This document shows positions 1-7,154 of a stretch of DNA of 26,311 nucleotides, piece after piece; the stretch's first letter is position 1; every line of letters begins with the position of its first letter. The translations under genes and the position numbers were made by a program. The stretch comes from CAZUEG01 sp043798775 (GTDB lineage Bacteria > Patescibacteriota > Minisyncoccia > Minisyncoccales > GWA2-46-15). The notes beneath the pieces were generated by a model that was not told the DNA's origin, did not search any database, and worked only from the letters and a program-made list of their open reading frames with translations. The stretch spans positions 1 through 26,311 of the forward strand of contig JAZDOL010000006.1 in NCBI GenBank assembly GCA_043798775.1. Direction: 5' to 3'.

Positions 1-1
1 C

Positions 2-322
2 TCCCTCCAAGAAGAGAGGACGGTCGGCAACGATTATGTGGTGAGATATAAGAACAAATACTACCAACTGAACGAAACCCAGCCGACAACCGTTTACAAA
101 GGAAGCAAGGTGACAATCGAGACCAGATTAACGGGGGAAGAGAAAATAAGACACAGAAATCATTACCTTAATTTCATTGTTCTTCCTGAAAGACCAAGAA
201 AAGAAATAGAGTTAATGCTTCCGGCGTTAACAAGAAAGAAGTCAGGTTGGAGGCCGCCGGATGACCATCCGTGGAAGACCGCCTCCTTTAGAAAGAGAGA
301 AGCGATAATTAACGCAAAATAG
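2..322 (+). pseudogene. Transposase C-terminal fragment (ISNCY/IS481-like integrase superfamily), cut by the window edge
   Basis: An open frame runs from base 2 to the TAG at 320-322 with no start codon of its own; a GTG at 38 lies inside the coding pattern and is unlikely to be the true start. The visible ~106 residues contain the stretch VVRYKNKYYQL, which resembles the C-terminal end of ISNCY-type DDE transposases, where this part follows the rve catalytic core. The DDE residues themselves lie outside the window. Directly after the stop come two copies of a 19-bp motif that probably mark the end of the element. Whether the gene is intact cannot be judged here. Family assignment is from recognition of the C-terminal pattern only. 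Confidence 0.7.
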
Positions 323-364
323 GACATTTCTAAATTGCTCGTTACTAGGACATTTCTAAATTGC
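320..364 (+). repeat. Two direct copies of a 19-bp motif at the probable IS right end
   Basis: TAGGACATTTCTAAATTGC occurs exactly at 320-338 and 346-364, separated by 7 bp, so the period is 26 bp. The first copy overlaps the transposase stop codon. Repeated motifs inside an IS end are typical transposase-binding sites, so the element boundary is likely near 365. The other end of the element is outside the window. Confidence 0.65.
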
Positions 365-386
365 CTTTACAATTACTCGATTCCCC

Positions 387-416
387 TTGACAGGGGGGGT
401 CAAATAATGATAGGAT
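387..416 (+). promoter_or_regulatory. Strong sigma70-type promoter for the 3D-domain gene
   Basis: A perfect -35 TTGACA at 387-392 is followed after 18 bp by TAGGAT at 411-416, preceded by TGA (extended -10). The -35 lies in a short inverted repeat, TTGAC with GTCAA, around a G7 run, which could be an operator. The predicted start near 422-423 leaves a leader of about 62 nt before the ATG at 485. Confidence 0.6.
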
Positions 417-425
417 ATAAGCATC

Positions 426-446
426 AAACCCCTTTAGAGGGTTTTT
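426..446 (+). terminator. Terminator-like hairpin in the leader of the 3D-domain gene
   Basis: AAACCC and GGGTTT form a stem around CTTTAGA, followed by a T run. It lies between the predicted transcription start and the ATG at 485, so it could act as an attenuator or mark a short leader RNA. The stem is short and function is inferred. Confidence 0.45.
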
Positions 447-484
447 TAAATAGAGCTCGAATTTATCGTTTATCCTCACGGATA

Positions 485-1048
485 ATGAGTAAAGATCGCA
501 AGCGTCCTGGATTTTCAGGAATGAATACTCTCTTGATAATGGTGACTACGGCGGTAGCCATTGTTTGCGTTGTACCGCTTACAATATCTCCTTCACTTGC
601 TGATAGTATTTTTGCTATTGAGAATCCATCGGATAATAACGACAAATCCCTTTCTTCTATCAAAAATAGCGCTGATTTAAACGGCAAATTGATAATTATG
701 GAGGATAATAGTTTATTAACAACGGCTAATTTCGTTAAGGTGGACACGGAACCGATAGAAAGATTTAATGTTGTTGTTACTGGTTACTCTAGCACGATCG
801 AGGAAACCGACGATACTCCGTTTATCACTGCCGCCAATACGGCAGTCAGGCAAGGAATTGTTGCCGCAAACTTCCTTTCTTTTGGAACAAAAATCAGAAT
901 CCCCGAAGTGTACGGCGATATGGTTTTTGTAGTCGAAGATCGGATGAATGTTCGCAATCGACGGAATGTTGATATTTGGTTTCCTAGCCACCCGGAAGCA
1001 AAGGAATTCGGCGTAAAGAGAACATATATCGAGGTTCTTAAAAATTAA
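485..1048 (+). CDS. Membrane-anchored or secreted 3D-domain (RlpA-like double-psi beta-barrel) protein
   Basis: From ATG 485 this is a 187-residue protein. Residues about 13-38 form a hydrophobic segment ending near SPSLA, suitable as a signal peptide or anchor. A low-complexity linker leads to a C-terminal 3D domain (about 97-184) with VVTGYSS, the DDTP and VEDRM segments and VDIWF, giving the three conserved Asp at about 110, 152 and 163. Family members act on or bind peptidoglycan, so a cell-envelope role outside the membrane is likely. Upstream in-frame starts at 335 and 407 would translate through the promoter and leader hairpin and are disfavoured. The gene stands alone, with its own promoter and a terminator 16 nt after the stop. 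Confidence 0.75.
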   Translation: MSKDRKRPGFSGMNTLLIMVTTAVAIVCVVPLTISPSLADSIFAIENPSDNNDKSLSSIKNSADLNGKLIIMEDNSLLTTANFVKVDTEPIERFNVVVTGYSSTIEETDDTPFITAANTAVRQGIVAANFLSFGTKIRIPEVYGDMVFVVEDRMNVRNRRNVDIWFPSHPEAKEFGVKRTYIEVLKN

Positions 1049-1063
1049 TAACTTTGAACAAAA

Positions 1064-1093
1064 AAAAACGCCACGAGTGATCGTGGCGTTTTT
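1064..1093. terminator. Bidirectional rho-independent terminator
   Basis: A perfect 13-bp stem (AAAAACGCCACGA pairing with its complement) around loop GTGA, with A/T tracts on both sides. It ends the 3D-domain gene and could also stop minus-strand transcription coming from the ATPase gene. Between 1094 and 1296 I see nothing else convincing. Confidence 0.9.
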
Positions 1094-1296
1094 AAATAGT
1101 AAGCGATAAGAAATCCCGGTGTAAATAATGAGATGTTCTGAGTTTACGCGATATTTCTTTAAACGAAACATTGCTCCGCTCGCGCGCTTAACAGAAATTT
1201 TTCCTTTATTTATTTGATTTTGCGCGTATCGATTTTTTCCTCCAAAATTTTGGTTTATCAAAAAAAATGATTTGACACGGTGAATTCATAAACTTT

Positions 1297-3981
1297 TTAA
1301 ATCAATTTTCTACGATAAAAGAATTTTCTTGTTTCCTCAACAAGAATAATGGAAGCCGCGATTGTAATAACGATGAGCCATTCCGAAAACTCAAGCGATG
1401 TAGTATGTAAGAATTTCTGCATAAATGGGTTATAAACTGCGAACAATTGAAGAAAGATAACAACCATTGTCGCGCCAACCAAAAACTTATTAGAAAACGG
1501 GTTCATTCGAAAAATAGATCTGTTTTCGGATCTGCAATTCCAAGCATTAAACCATTGAAATGCTGCAAGCGTCGTGAGTGAAATTGTCCATGCTTTAGTA
1601 ATGTCGGTTTCAAAATGACCCCTGAAAAGATAGAGTGTTCCAATGGCCATCGGTAATGCCATCAAGAACATTCTTTGCGCCATAAGTCCGTCTACTATCC
1701 ACTTTTTAGGCCGCTCGAATTTTCCTTGCATAAGCCCTTTTTCTTTTGGCTCCATAGCAAGAGCCATATCAAGGAAGCCGTCGGTCACGAAATTAAGCCA
1801 GATGATTTGGGTGGCGAGAAGGGGTAATGGGTAGCCTAAAACAAGCGCGCCAACGATAACAAACACCTCGCCCACGCTCGTGGAAAAAAGATAAAGAATA
1901 ACTTTTTTAATTGTTTTATAAATCCCTCTACCCTCTTCGGCAGCGGAAACAATACTTGCAAAGTTGTCGTCGAGAAGCACGATGTCCGAAGCTTCCTTTG
2001 CCACCTCGGTTCCAATCTTCCCCATTGCCACACCGAGATCGGCAGCTACGAGAGACGACGCATCATTCACGCCGTCTCCAGTCATTGCTACAACTTCTCC
2101 TCGCTTGCGATAAGCTTGAATGATTCGGAGTTTATGATCTGGCGTAACCCGAGCGAAAACGCTTGCGCGGGCGAGTTTTTCCGCCAACTCATCGTCTGAC
2201 ATTCTGTCGATTTCTTCTCCAGTAAGAACATTGTCGCCTTTGCGCCAAATGTCCGCCTCCTTAGCAATTGCCTGCGCCGTGAGACGATGATCGCCCGTAA
2301 TCATTACCACGCGCATATCCGCCATTCTTACCCTTTGCACCGCTTCTTTAACTTCTGGGCGAAGCGGGTCGTTCATACCAAAAAAACCAACAAAGGTGAG
2401 TGGTGGCATTGCGTTTCCGTCAACGCTCCGTTCAGTGTCTTGATTTATGGCATAGGCAACTACTCTAAACCCACCTTGCGCAAACCCATAAAATAATGTC
2501 TCGAGCTCTTCTTTCTTCTCTTTATTAAGAGTTTCTATCCCATCTTTGCGCCAGATATTTCTACAAAGCTCAAGTACTTTCTCCGGCGCCCCAACGACAG
2601 TAAGAAAGTTTTTGCCGTCCACTACTCGAATTGTGGCATAATATTTATTTTGATAATCAAACGGCAATTCAAAGATTTTTGGTGTTTCCCGGTCCAGTAT
2701 ATCGTGGCGAAATCCAATCTTTTCGGAGAACACCAACATCGCCGCCCCAGTAGGGTCGCCGGCAATCTTCCATGTATTGGTTTCTTCTAAAAAAGATATT
2801 CGCGCATTGGAACAGAATGTCGCGATTCTTCCACTAAAAAGTAACTCGGGATGGTTTAAGGGATCAATAGTTTTACCGTCAAAAATTGCTTCTCCTTTTG
2901 ACTCGTATCCACTCCCGATGATATCAAAAATTTTGCCGTCCACATACACACGTTGAACGACCATCTCGTTTTTGGTGAGCGTTCCAGTTTTATCCACAGC
3001 GATAATTTTTGTTTGTCCCAACGCCTCCACCGCTTGCAATCGCTTTACTAGTACATTACGCTTTGACATTTTCCAAACGCCAGTTGCCAAAACTAAAGTC
3101 ATTACAACTGGAAGCCCTTCGGGAATAATAGAGACCGACAGCGCCACCGCTGTGGTAAACATTTCCTTGAGAGGTTTACCGGAAAAAACACCGAGAGCAA
3201 TTAGTAGGACGCTAATAACGACCACCGTAACGATAATAACGCGAGAGAGATAACGAATATTGGTCTTTAGAGGAATCTCGGTATCAATAGCGGAGATCTT
3301 TTGCGCAATTTTCCCGATTTCTGTTGTGAGCCCGGTAGCCACAACAACAGCGATGCCGTTTCCACTTAAAATGTGCGTACCCTGAAAGACCATATTTTTT
3401 TGGTCCGCCACTCCAAGATTGTCGGCTGTTAATACTATATTTGTTTTAGCTACTGGTCCTGATTCTCCCGTAAAACTTGCCTCATCAACTTTTAGAGTAT
3501 TGGAAAAAATAATCCGCGCGTCAGCTGGTACTTTTTCTCCCTCTTGCAGTACAACAATATCCCCGGGCATTACCTCGATGTCTGGGATAATGAATTCTTT
3601 TCCGTCACGTAATATAGTTGCCGAAGTTTCGGCGAACCTTTTTAAAGCAAGAAGTGTGTTTTGCGCTTTGCCCTCCTGAATTGTCCCCACAATCGCATTG
3701 AAAAGAAGTACCGCAAAAATGACTGAAGCGTCAATAACTTCTCCCATCGCGAAAACAATACTCGCCGCGGCAAGGAGGATATAAATCAGCGGACTTTGAA
3801 ATTGCCGCAAGAAAATAAGAAGTAGCCCGTCTACTTTCCTCTTGGGAAGTTTATTGAACCCATATTTTTGAAAACGCTCGATCGCCTCTTCTTTTGTTAA
3901 ACCGCGTTCACGAGACTGAAGTATGTCAAGAACGTCAGGGATTGTTTTTGCGTGCCATGAAATTTGTTGCGTTATTGGCAT
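1297..3981 (-). CDS. P-type cation-transporting ATPase, P2 (SERCA/PMR1-like, probably Ca2+)
   Basis: This 894-residue protein has the full P2 layout: N-terminal cation-ATPase domain, A domain with TGES (171-174), M4 with PEGLP (287-291), phosphorylation motif DKTGT (330-334, D330), N domain with GAPEK near 465, TGDGVND (634-640) and C-terminal membrane helices. Comparison with known calcium pumps: the M4 Glu of PEGLP is present, M6 has N730, T733 and D734, and M5 reads STSVGE, keeping the Glu of site I while the usual Asn is Ser. This favours Ca2+ export at the inner membrane, possibly with altered site I stoichiometry; Mn2+ or Na+ cannot be excluded. The N-domain motifs GDPTGAA and VVGAPE deviate slightly from the usual GDPTEGA and KGAPE. 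The gene is monocistronic, with a -10 placed for a leaderless mRNA. Confidence 0.92.
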   Translation of the reverse strand: MPITQQISWHAKTIPDVLDILQSRERGLTKEEAIERFQKYGFNKLPKRKVDGLLLIFLRQFQSPLIYILLAAASIVFAMGEVIDASVIFAVLLFNAIVGTIQEGKAQNTLLALKRFAETSATILRDGKEFIIPDIEVMPGDIVVLQEGEKVPADARIIFSNTLKVDEASFTGESGPVAKTNIVLTADNLGVADQKNMVFQGTHILSGNGIAVVVATGLTTEIGKIAQKISAIDTEIPLKTNIRYLSRVIIVTVVVISVLLIALGVFSGKPLKEMFTTAVALSVSIIPEGLPVVMTLVLATGVWKMSKRNVLVKRLQAVEALGQTKIIAVDKTGTLTKNEMVVQRVYVDGKIFDIIGSGYESKGEAIFDGKTIDPLNHPELLFSGRIATFCSNARISFLEETNTWKIAGDPTGAAMLVFSEKIGFRHDILDRETPKIFELPFDYQNKYYATIRVVDGKNFLTVVGAPEKVLELCRNIWRKDGIETLNKEKKEELETLFYGFAQGGFRVVAYAINQDTERSVDGNAMPPLTFVGFFGMNDPLRPEVKEAVQRVRMADMRVVMITGDHRLTAQAIAKEADIWRKGDNVLTGEEIDRMSDDELAEKLARASVFARVTPDHKLRIIQAYRKRGEVVAMTGDGVNDASSLVAADLGVAMGKIGTEVAKEASDIVLLDDNFASIVSAAEEGRGIYKTIKKVILYLFSTSVGEVFVIVGALVLGYPLPLLATQIIWLNFVTDGFLDMALAMEPKEKGLMQGKFERPKKWIVDGLMAQRMFLMALPMAIGTLYLFRGHFETDITKAWTISLTTLAAFQWFNAWNCRSENRSIFRMNPFSNKFLVGATMVVIFLQLFAVYNPFMQKFLHTTSLEFSEWLIVITIAASIILVEETRKFFYRRKLI

Positions 3982-3987
3982 AGTTAT

Positions 3988-3993
3988 ATTTTA
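3988..3993 (-). promoter_or_regulatory. -10 element for a leaderless ATPase transcript
   Basis: On the minus strand TAAAAT is followed by exactly 6 nt and then the ATG at 3981. No good -35 or Shine-Dalgarno is visible. Transcription would begin at or next to the start codon. Confidence 0.5.
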
Positions 3994-4164
3994 TCGAATC
4001 GTTAACACCAACATCGATTCTCCTTAAATTGTCCGAAGTATTGTTTGACATTGCTTCCGCAAATACATCCGTCGGCAACAATAAAACCTAAAGTATAAGC
4101 CGTATTCCTATTCCAACTATTAAAAAAGTTTGTATTTATCGGCAACCCTCTATAAATAATTATG

Positions 4165-4247
4165 TGCCGCGGGTGGGACTCGAACCCACATGGCCTTTCG
4201 ACCGCAACATTTTAAGTGTTGTGCGTAAACCGTTTCGCCACCGCGGC
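4165..4247 (-). tRNA. tRNA-Leu (anticodon TAA)
   Basis: The minus strand folds as a class II tRNA of 83 nt. The acceptor GCCGCGG pairs perfectly with CCGCGGC, the anticodon loop is CTTAAAA on stem CAACA/TGTTG, there is an extended variable arm, the T-arm is GTGGG-TTCGAGT-CCCAC, and the discriminator is A73. CCA is not encoded. It reads UUA (and UUG by wobble). It lies 70 nt downstream of tRNA-Cys and may share its transcript. Confidence 0.96.
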
Positions 4248-4317
4248 AAAATATTAACAATTCATTACCCCTCAATCCACTTACTCCTTAACTCCTCAAC
4301 TCATCTACTCATTATTG

Positions 4318-4389
4318 AGGCCGGGGCGGGACTCGAACCCGCGTAAAACGGTTTTGCAGACCGTCCCCTAGCCACTCGGGCACCCGGCC
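4318..4389 (-). tRNA. tRNA-Cys (anticodon GCA)
   Basis: 72-nt cloverleaf: acceptor GGCCGGG/CCCGGCC, anticodon loop CTGCAAA on stem ACGGT/ACCGT, T-loop TTCGAGT, and discriminator U73, which is a Cys identity element. CCA is not encoded. Its first base is only 4 nt after the rbfA stop codon, so it is probably processed from the infB-rbfA transcript. Confidence 0.97.
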
Positions 4390-4393
4390 GTTA

Positions 4394-4747
4394 TTAACTA
4401 TCTAACGGATGTTCTCTTTTAATTTGCGCCAATAGTTCGTCTATCCTGCCGGCCTCAACGGTTTGTTTTTCAGCAATGAATATCAGTTTAGGCACCGGGC
4501 GCATTTTTACTCGTTTATTGAATAGCTGCTGAAAATGATAGACCCGTTTCTGAAGAATCCCAAGGATTTCTTCTGTTCTGTCTTCGGGAAAAACACTAAT
4601 AAACACTTTTGCCTGTATTAAGTTTGCAGAAGTGTCCACGCGAGTTAACGTTACTAGTGTGCCCTTGGAAAAATCGGCTTCTCTTTCTAACGCAAAGCTA
4701 ATTTCTTTTTTAATGAGTTGGTTTATTCTCTCCGCTCTTTGAACCAC
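4394..4747 (-). CDS. rbfA: Ribosome-binding factor A
   Basis: 117 residues with the RbfA pattern: an N-terminal helix (RAERINQLIKKEIS), the beta-strand region LVTLTRVDTSANL, a second strand AKVFISV and the helix leading to MRPVPKLIF. RbfA is a KH-like protein that binds the immature 30S subunit and helps 16S rRNA 5'-end maturation and cold growth. The start codon is GTG. The gene follows infB by 34 nt, a widely conserved pair, and is followed after 4 nt by tRNA-Cys. Length is normal for the family. Confidence 0.92.
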   Translation of the reverse strand: MVQRAERINQLIKKEISFALEREADFSKGTLVTLTRVDTSANLIQAKVFISVFPEDRTEEILGILQKRVYHFQQLFNKRVKMRPVPKLIFIAEKQTVEAGRIDELLAQIKREHPLDS

Positions 4748-4781
4748 AAAAGGTAATAATCTTAGTTGATAATATCCGTTA

Positions 4782-6293
4782 TCAAATTTCTGGCCGTCGT
4801 CGCTCCTCGGTATAGAAAGACAAGATGTCCCCTTCCATTACCCGTGTATCACTTTCAAAAAGAAGTCCACACTCGTTACCCTTACTAACCTTCTCGACGT
4901 TCTTTTTACTTTGTTGCAAACTGATAACCTTTCCTCTGCCGATTGCCTCGTCGCCTCTTATAATATCAACACTGGCAATCCGTTTCACCTCGCCGTCGAT
5001 AACTTTACCGCCAAGGATTTGTCTGTTTTTATCGTTTAAAAATACTGCCAGTATTTTAATTTTCCCTTGCCCTAGCCGTACCGTTTCCATATCAATCGAC
5101 CTCTCCATAAGTTTTCTAACATATTCCACCATTTCATAAACCGTATTATGACGGGCGATTCTCACTTTCTCTCTTTCGATTAAGTTCTTGGCAATCGGGC
5201 TAACTTTGACGCGGAAAGCGATGATTGTTGCCTCATTGTCTCTTGCAGTCGTTACGTCGGATTCGGTGATATCGCCAACTTCTATTCTTAATATTTTAAG
5301 CGATATCTTGCCCTGGGGTAAATTTCCAAGAATCTCTTGAATCGCCTCTAGTGACCCAAGAAAATCGGCCTTAACAATCAGGGGCACAGGTTGCTGATCA
5401 GTATCCTCTTCTTTTTCGTTATTGATGCTTATTTCTCTGGCCTGAATATTAGCTCTTGCGGTATCGGTGTTCTCAAAAACGTTAAACTCTTCACCAACGC
5501 GTGGGACACCTTCAAGACCAAAAACAACCACTGGTGTTGATGGTCCAGCTTTTCCGATTGGCTTACCCTGGAAGTTTAAAATACTTTTTAGCCGACCAAA
5601 ACTTGAGCTGGTGCCAATAACATCGCCAACACTTAAAGTACCATCGCGGATAATCAAGGTAGCCGATGGACCCCTCTGCGAATCCATTAGCGCCTCGATA
5701 ACAACTCCTGTTGCTTTAGCCGATATGTTGCCGGATATATTCTTTACCTCCGCCAGGAGGATAATCATTTCTAAAAGTTCAGAAATGCCTTCCCCGGTAA
5801 CCGCCGAAACCTTGACCGAGGGAATTGTTCCTCCCATCGATTCGGTAACCATATCTTCTTTCAATAATTCTCTTTTAATTTTCTCCGGATCGGCTCCAGG
5901 CTTGTCTATTTTATTAATAACAACGATCGTCTCAATTCCTGCTGTCTTAATGTGATCAATCGCTTCTTTGGTTTGCGGTTTTACCCCCTCGTCGGCGGCG
6001 ACAACAAGCAAGGCAATATCGGCAACCCGAGCCGACCGCGAACGCATTGCCGAAAAGGCCTCGTGCCCCGGAGTATCGATAAAGGTAATTTTTTTATTAT
6101 CCCCTTCCTGATTAGTTGAGTGGTATTCAATCTCGTAAGCGCCGACGTGTTGAGTAATTCCTCCCGACTCCTTGTCGGCGATATGACTCTGACGGATGTT
6201 ATCCAATAAACTTGTTTTCCCGTGATCGATGTGACCTAAAACAACCACTACGGGCGGACGGCTCACAATGTTTTTTCCGTTTTCATTATCCAT
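4782..6293 (-). CDS. infB: Translation initiation factor IF-2 (short form)
   Basis: This 503-residue GTPase delivers fMet-tRNA to the 30S subunit and promotes 50S joining. The G motifs are visible: G1 GHIDHGKT (20-27; Ile replaces the common Val), G2 around GGITQHVGAY, G3 DTPGH (73-77), G4 NKID (127-130) and G5 SAVTGEG near 163. They are followed by domain II (GPSATLIIRDGTL), domain III and the C-terminal fMet-binding domain. The long variable N-terminal region and IF2N domains found in most bacteria are absent: only about 12 residues precede the G domain. The start is 2 nt after the DUF4446 stop, so these genes are translationally linked, with rbfA behind. Confidence 0.96.
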   Translation of the reverse strand: MDNENGKNIVSRPPVVVVLGHIDHGKTSLLDNIRQSHIADKESGGITQHVGAYEIEYHSTNQEGDNKKITFIDTPGHEAFSAMRSRSARVADIALLVVAADEGVKPQTKEAIDHIKTAGIETIVVINKIDKPGADPEKIKRELLKEDMVTESMGGTIPSVKVSAVTGEGISELLEMIILLAEVKNISGNISAKATGVVIEALMDSQRGPSATLIIRDGTLSVGDVIGTSSSFGRLKSILNFQGKPIGKAGPSTPVVVFGLEGVPRVGEEFNVFENTDTARANIQAREISINNEKEEDTDQQPVPLIVKADFLGSLEAIQEILGNLPQGKISLKILRIEVGDITESDVTTARDNEATIIAFRVKVSPIAKNLIEREKVRIARHNTVYEMVEYVRKLMERSIDMETVRLGQGKIKILAVFLNDKNRQILGGKVIDGEVKRIASVDIIRGDEAIGRGKVISLQQSKKNVEKVSKGNECGLLFESDTRVMEGDILSFYTEERRRPEI

Positions 6294-6295
6294 AA

Positions 6296-6667
6296 CTATT
6301 TATTGTTTAAATTACCGGCGGATTCAATCGCCTCTTTCTCCTCCTCCGATAATTGATAACTTGATTGACCATCAATAATTGGTTTTCCGTAGATACGATT
6401 ATTGTCACGACTATACAAGCTCGTAATAACGATACCGTTTTTATCTTCGTCTAATAAAGCAAGGGAAAAACTCTGGTCACCGCCAATTTCGGGAAACGGA
6501 TTAAACCGAACAATGCCTACTTTTTGAATTGATAAGCGAGTTTTCTTCTTGAGAGCATCTATCTCGTTGGCCATTTTTATCAATTCCTTTTTATGGAGTT
6601 CTAATTCTTTCACGACATCTTCTATGTTCTCGATTGTTTTTTGCTGTTTGTTTAAAAACTTGAACAT
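6296..6667 (-). CDS. DUF4446 family protein
   Basis: 123 residues. The N-terminal third (about 8-50) is charged and helical with a coiled-coil look. The C-terminal part carries the DUF4446 signature VGIVRFNPFPEIGGDQSFS, then LALLD, the GIVITSLYSRDNNRIYGKPI segment and an acidic helix. The function of the family is not established. It is first in an operon with infB and rbfA, separated from infB by 2 nt. There is no clear transmembrane segment in this copy, although many members elsewhere are membrane-anchored. Confidence 0.8.
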   Translation of the reverse strand: MFKFLNKQQKTIENIEDVVKELELHKKELIKMANEIDALKKKTRLSIQKVGIVRFNPFPEIGGDQSFSLALLDEDKNGIVITSLYSRDNNRIYGKPIIDGQSSYQLSEEEKEAIESAGNLNNK

Positions 6668-6674
6668 TCTCGTT

Positions 6675-6680
6675 ATTGTA
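6675..6680 (-). promoter_or_regulatory. -10 element of the DUF4446-infB-rbfA operon
   Basis: Minus-strand TACAAT lies 7 nt before the ATG at 6667, again predicting a transcript with essentially no leader for this translation operon. There is no obvious -35. Confidence 0.42.
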
Positions 6681-6745
6681 GTTATAAAAAATTCTAAATA
6701 ATCTATTGGTTTTGTGTGAGTGTGAGTAAGTTGTAGTTGGGAAGC

Positions 6746-6811
6746 ATCGCGTAATGGTTCGACAAGCTCACCAAACGCGACTAATTATGTTTGAATTTTC
6801 TTTGTGTATCA
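6746..6811. repeat. Family A hairpin repeat with degenerate second hairpin (tRNA-less copy)
   Basis: TCGCGT (6747-6752) and ACGCGA (6775-6780) form the outer stem. The interior is GGTTCGACAAGCTCACC. The following bases (from 6781) match the second hairpin seen next to both tRNA-Arg genes, but its arms no longer pair. No tRNA adjoins it. The rest of the 6668-6970 gap is AT-rich with nothing coding. Confidence 0.6.
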
Positions 6812-6950
6812 ATAACTCCTTGCCCTAATTACAAACTACTAATTACTAAATACTGGCAAATTTAAACTTGTAGGATCGGAGGCTTAGCTTCTCGGAAAAT
6901 GCCCCCGTGGTGGAAAAACAGCGAACGAAGTGACCGATAGAAACCTGTAG

Positions 6951-6970
6951 TCCTGAGCGAAGTCGAAGGG
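6951..6970. repeat. Family B REP-like element abutting tRNA-Ser
   Basis: TCCTGAGCGAAGTCGAAGGG belongs to the CCTGAG...CGAAGG family dispersed through the window. It ends at the base immediately 3' of the tRNA-Ser discriminator. Confidence 0.6.
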
Positions 6971-7059
6971 CGGAGGGGGTGAGATTCGAACTCACGATCC
7001 CGCAAACGCGGAACAACGGTTTTCGAAACCGTCCCGTTCAACCGCTCCGGCACCCCTCC
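6971..7059 (-). tRNA. tRNA-Ser (anticodon CGA)
   Basis: 89-nt class II tRNA: acceptor GGAGGGG/CCCCTCC, anticodon loop TTCGAAA on stem ACGGT/ACCGT, a long variable arm (pairing GTTCCGCG with CGCGGAAC-type bases), T-arm GTGAG-TTCGAAT-CTCAC, and discriminator G73 as usual for Ser. CCA is not encoded. It reads UCG. Confidence 0.96.
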
Positions 7060-7154
7060 AAAACGAGACGACGCTATAAATATTTGTGACCTGTAGAACA
7101 CAAAACTCGCTCCTTGAAAGATAGCATTTTTCGCTTAATAAGTAAATTTTCCTA

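Noticed and set aside
320..364. Start of a CRISPR array
   Set aside because: Only two copies with a 7-bp spacer, linked to a transposase end.
335..484. Upstream starts (335 or 407) for the 3D-domain protein
   Set aside because: They precede or overlap the promoter and would translate the leader hairpin; ATG 485 puts the hydrophobic segment near the N-terminus.
716..1261. 181-residue minus-strand ORF
   Set aside because: It lies antisense to the 3D-domain gene and reads through its terminator.
4044..4049. Plus-strand TTGACA as a promoter
   Set aside because: No matching -10 and no plus-strand gene or RNA follows; only minus-strand tRNAs lie downstream.
4164..4346. 60-residue plus-strand ORF
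   Set aside because: It is antisense to tRNA-Leu and tRNA-Cys; the VGLEPT-like peptide is the usual false translation of a tRNA T-arm.
6862..7101. 79-residue minus-strand ORF
   Set aside because: It translates tRNA-Ser and flanking repeats.
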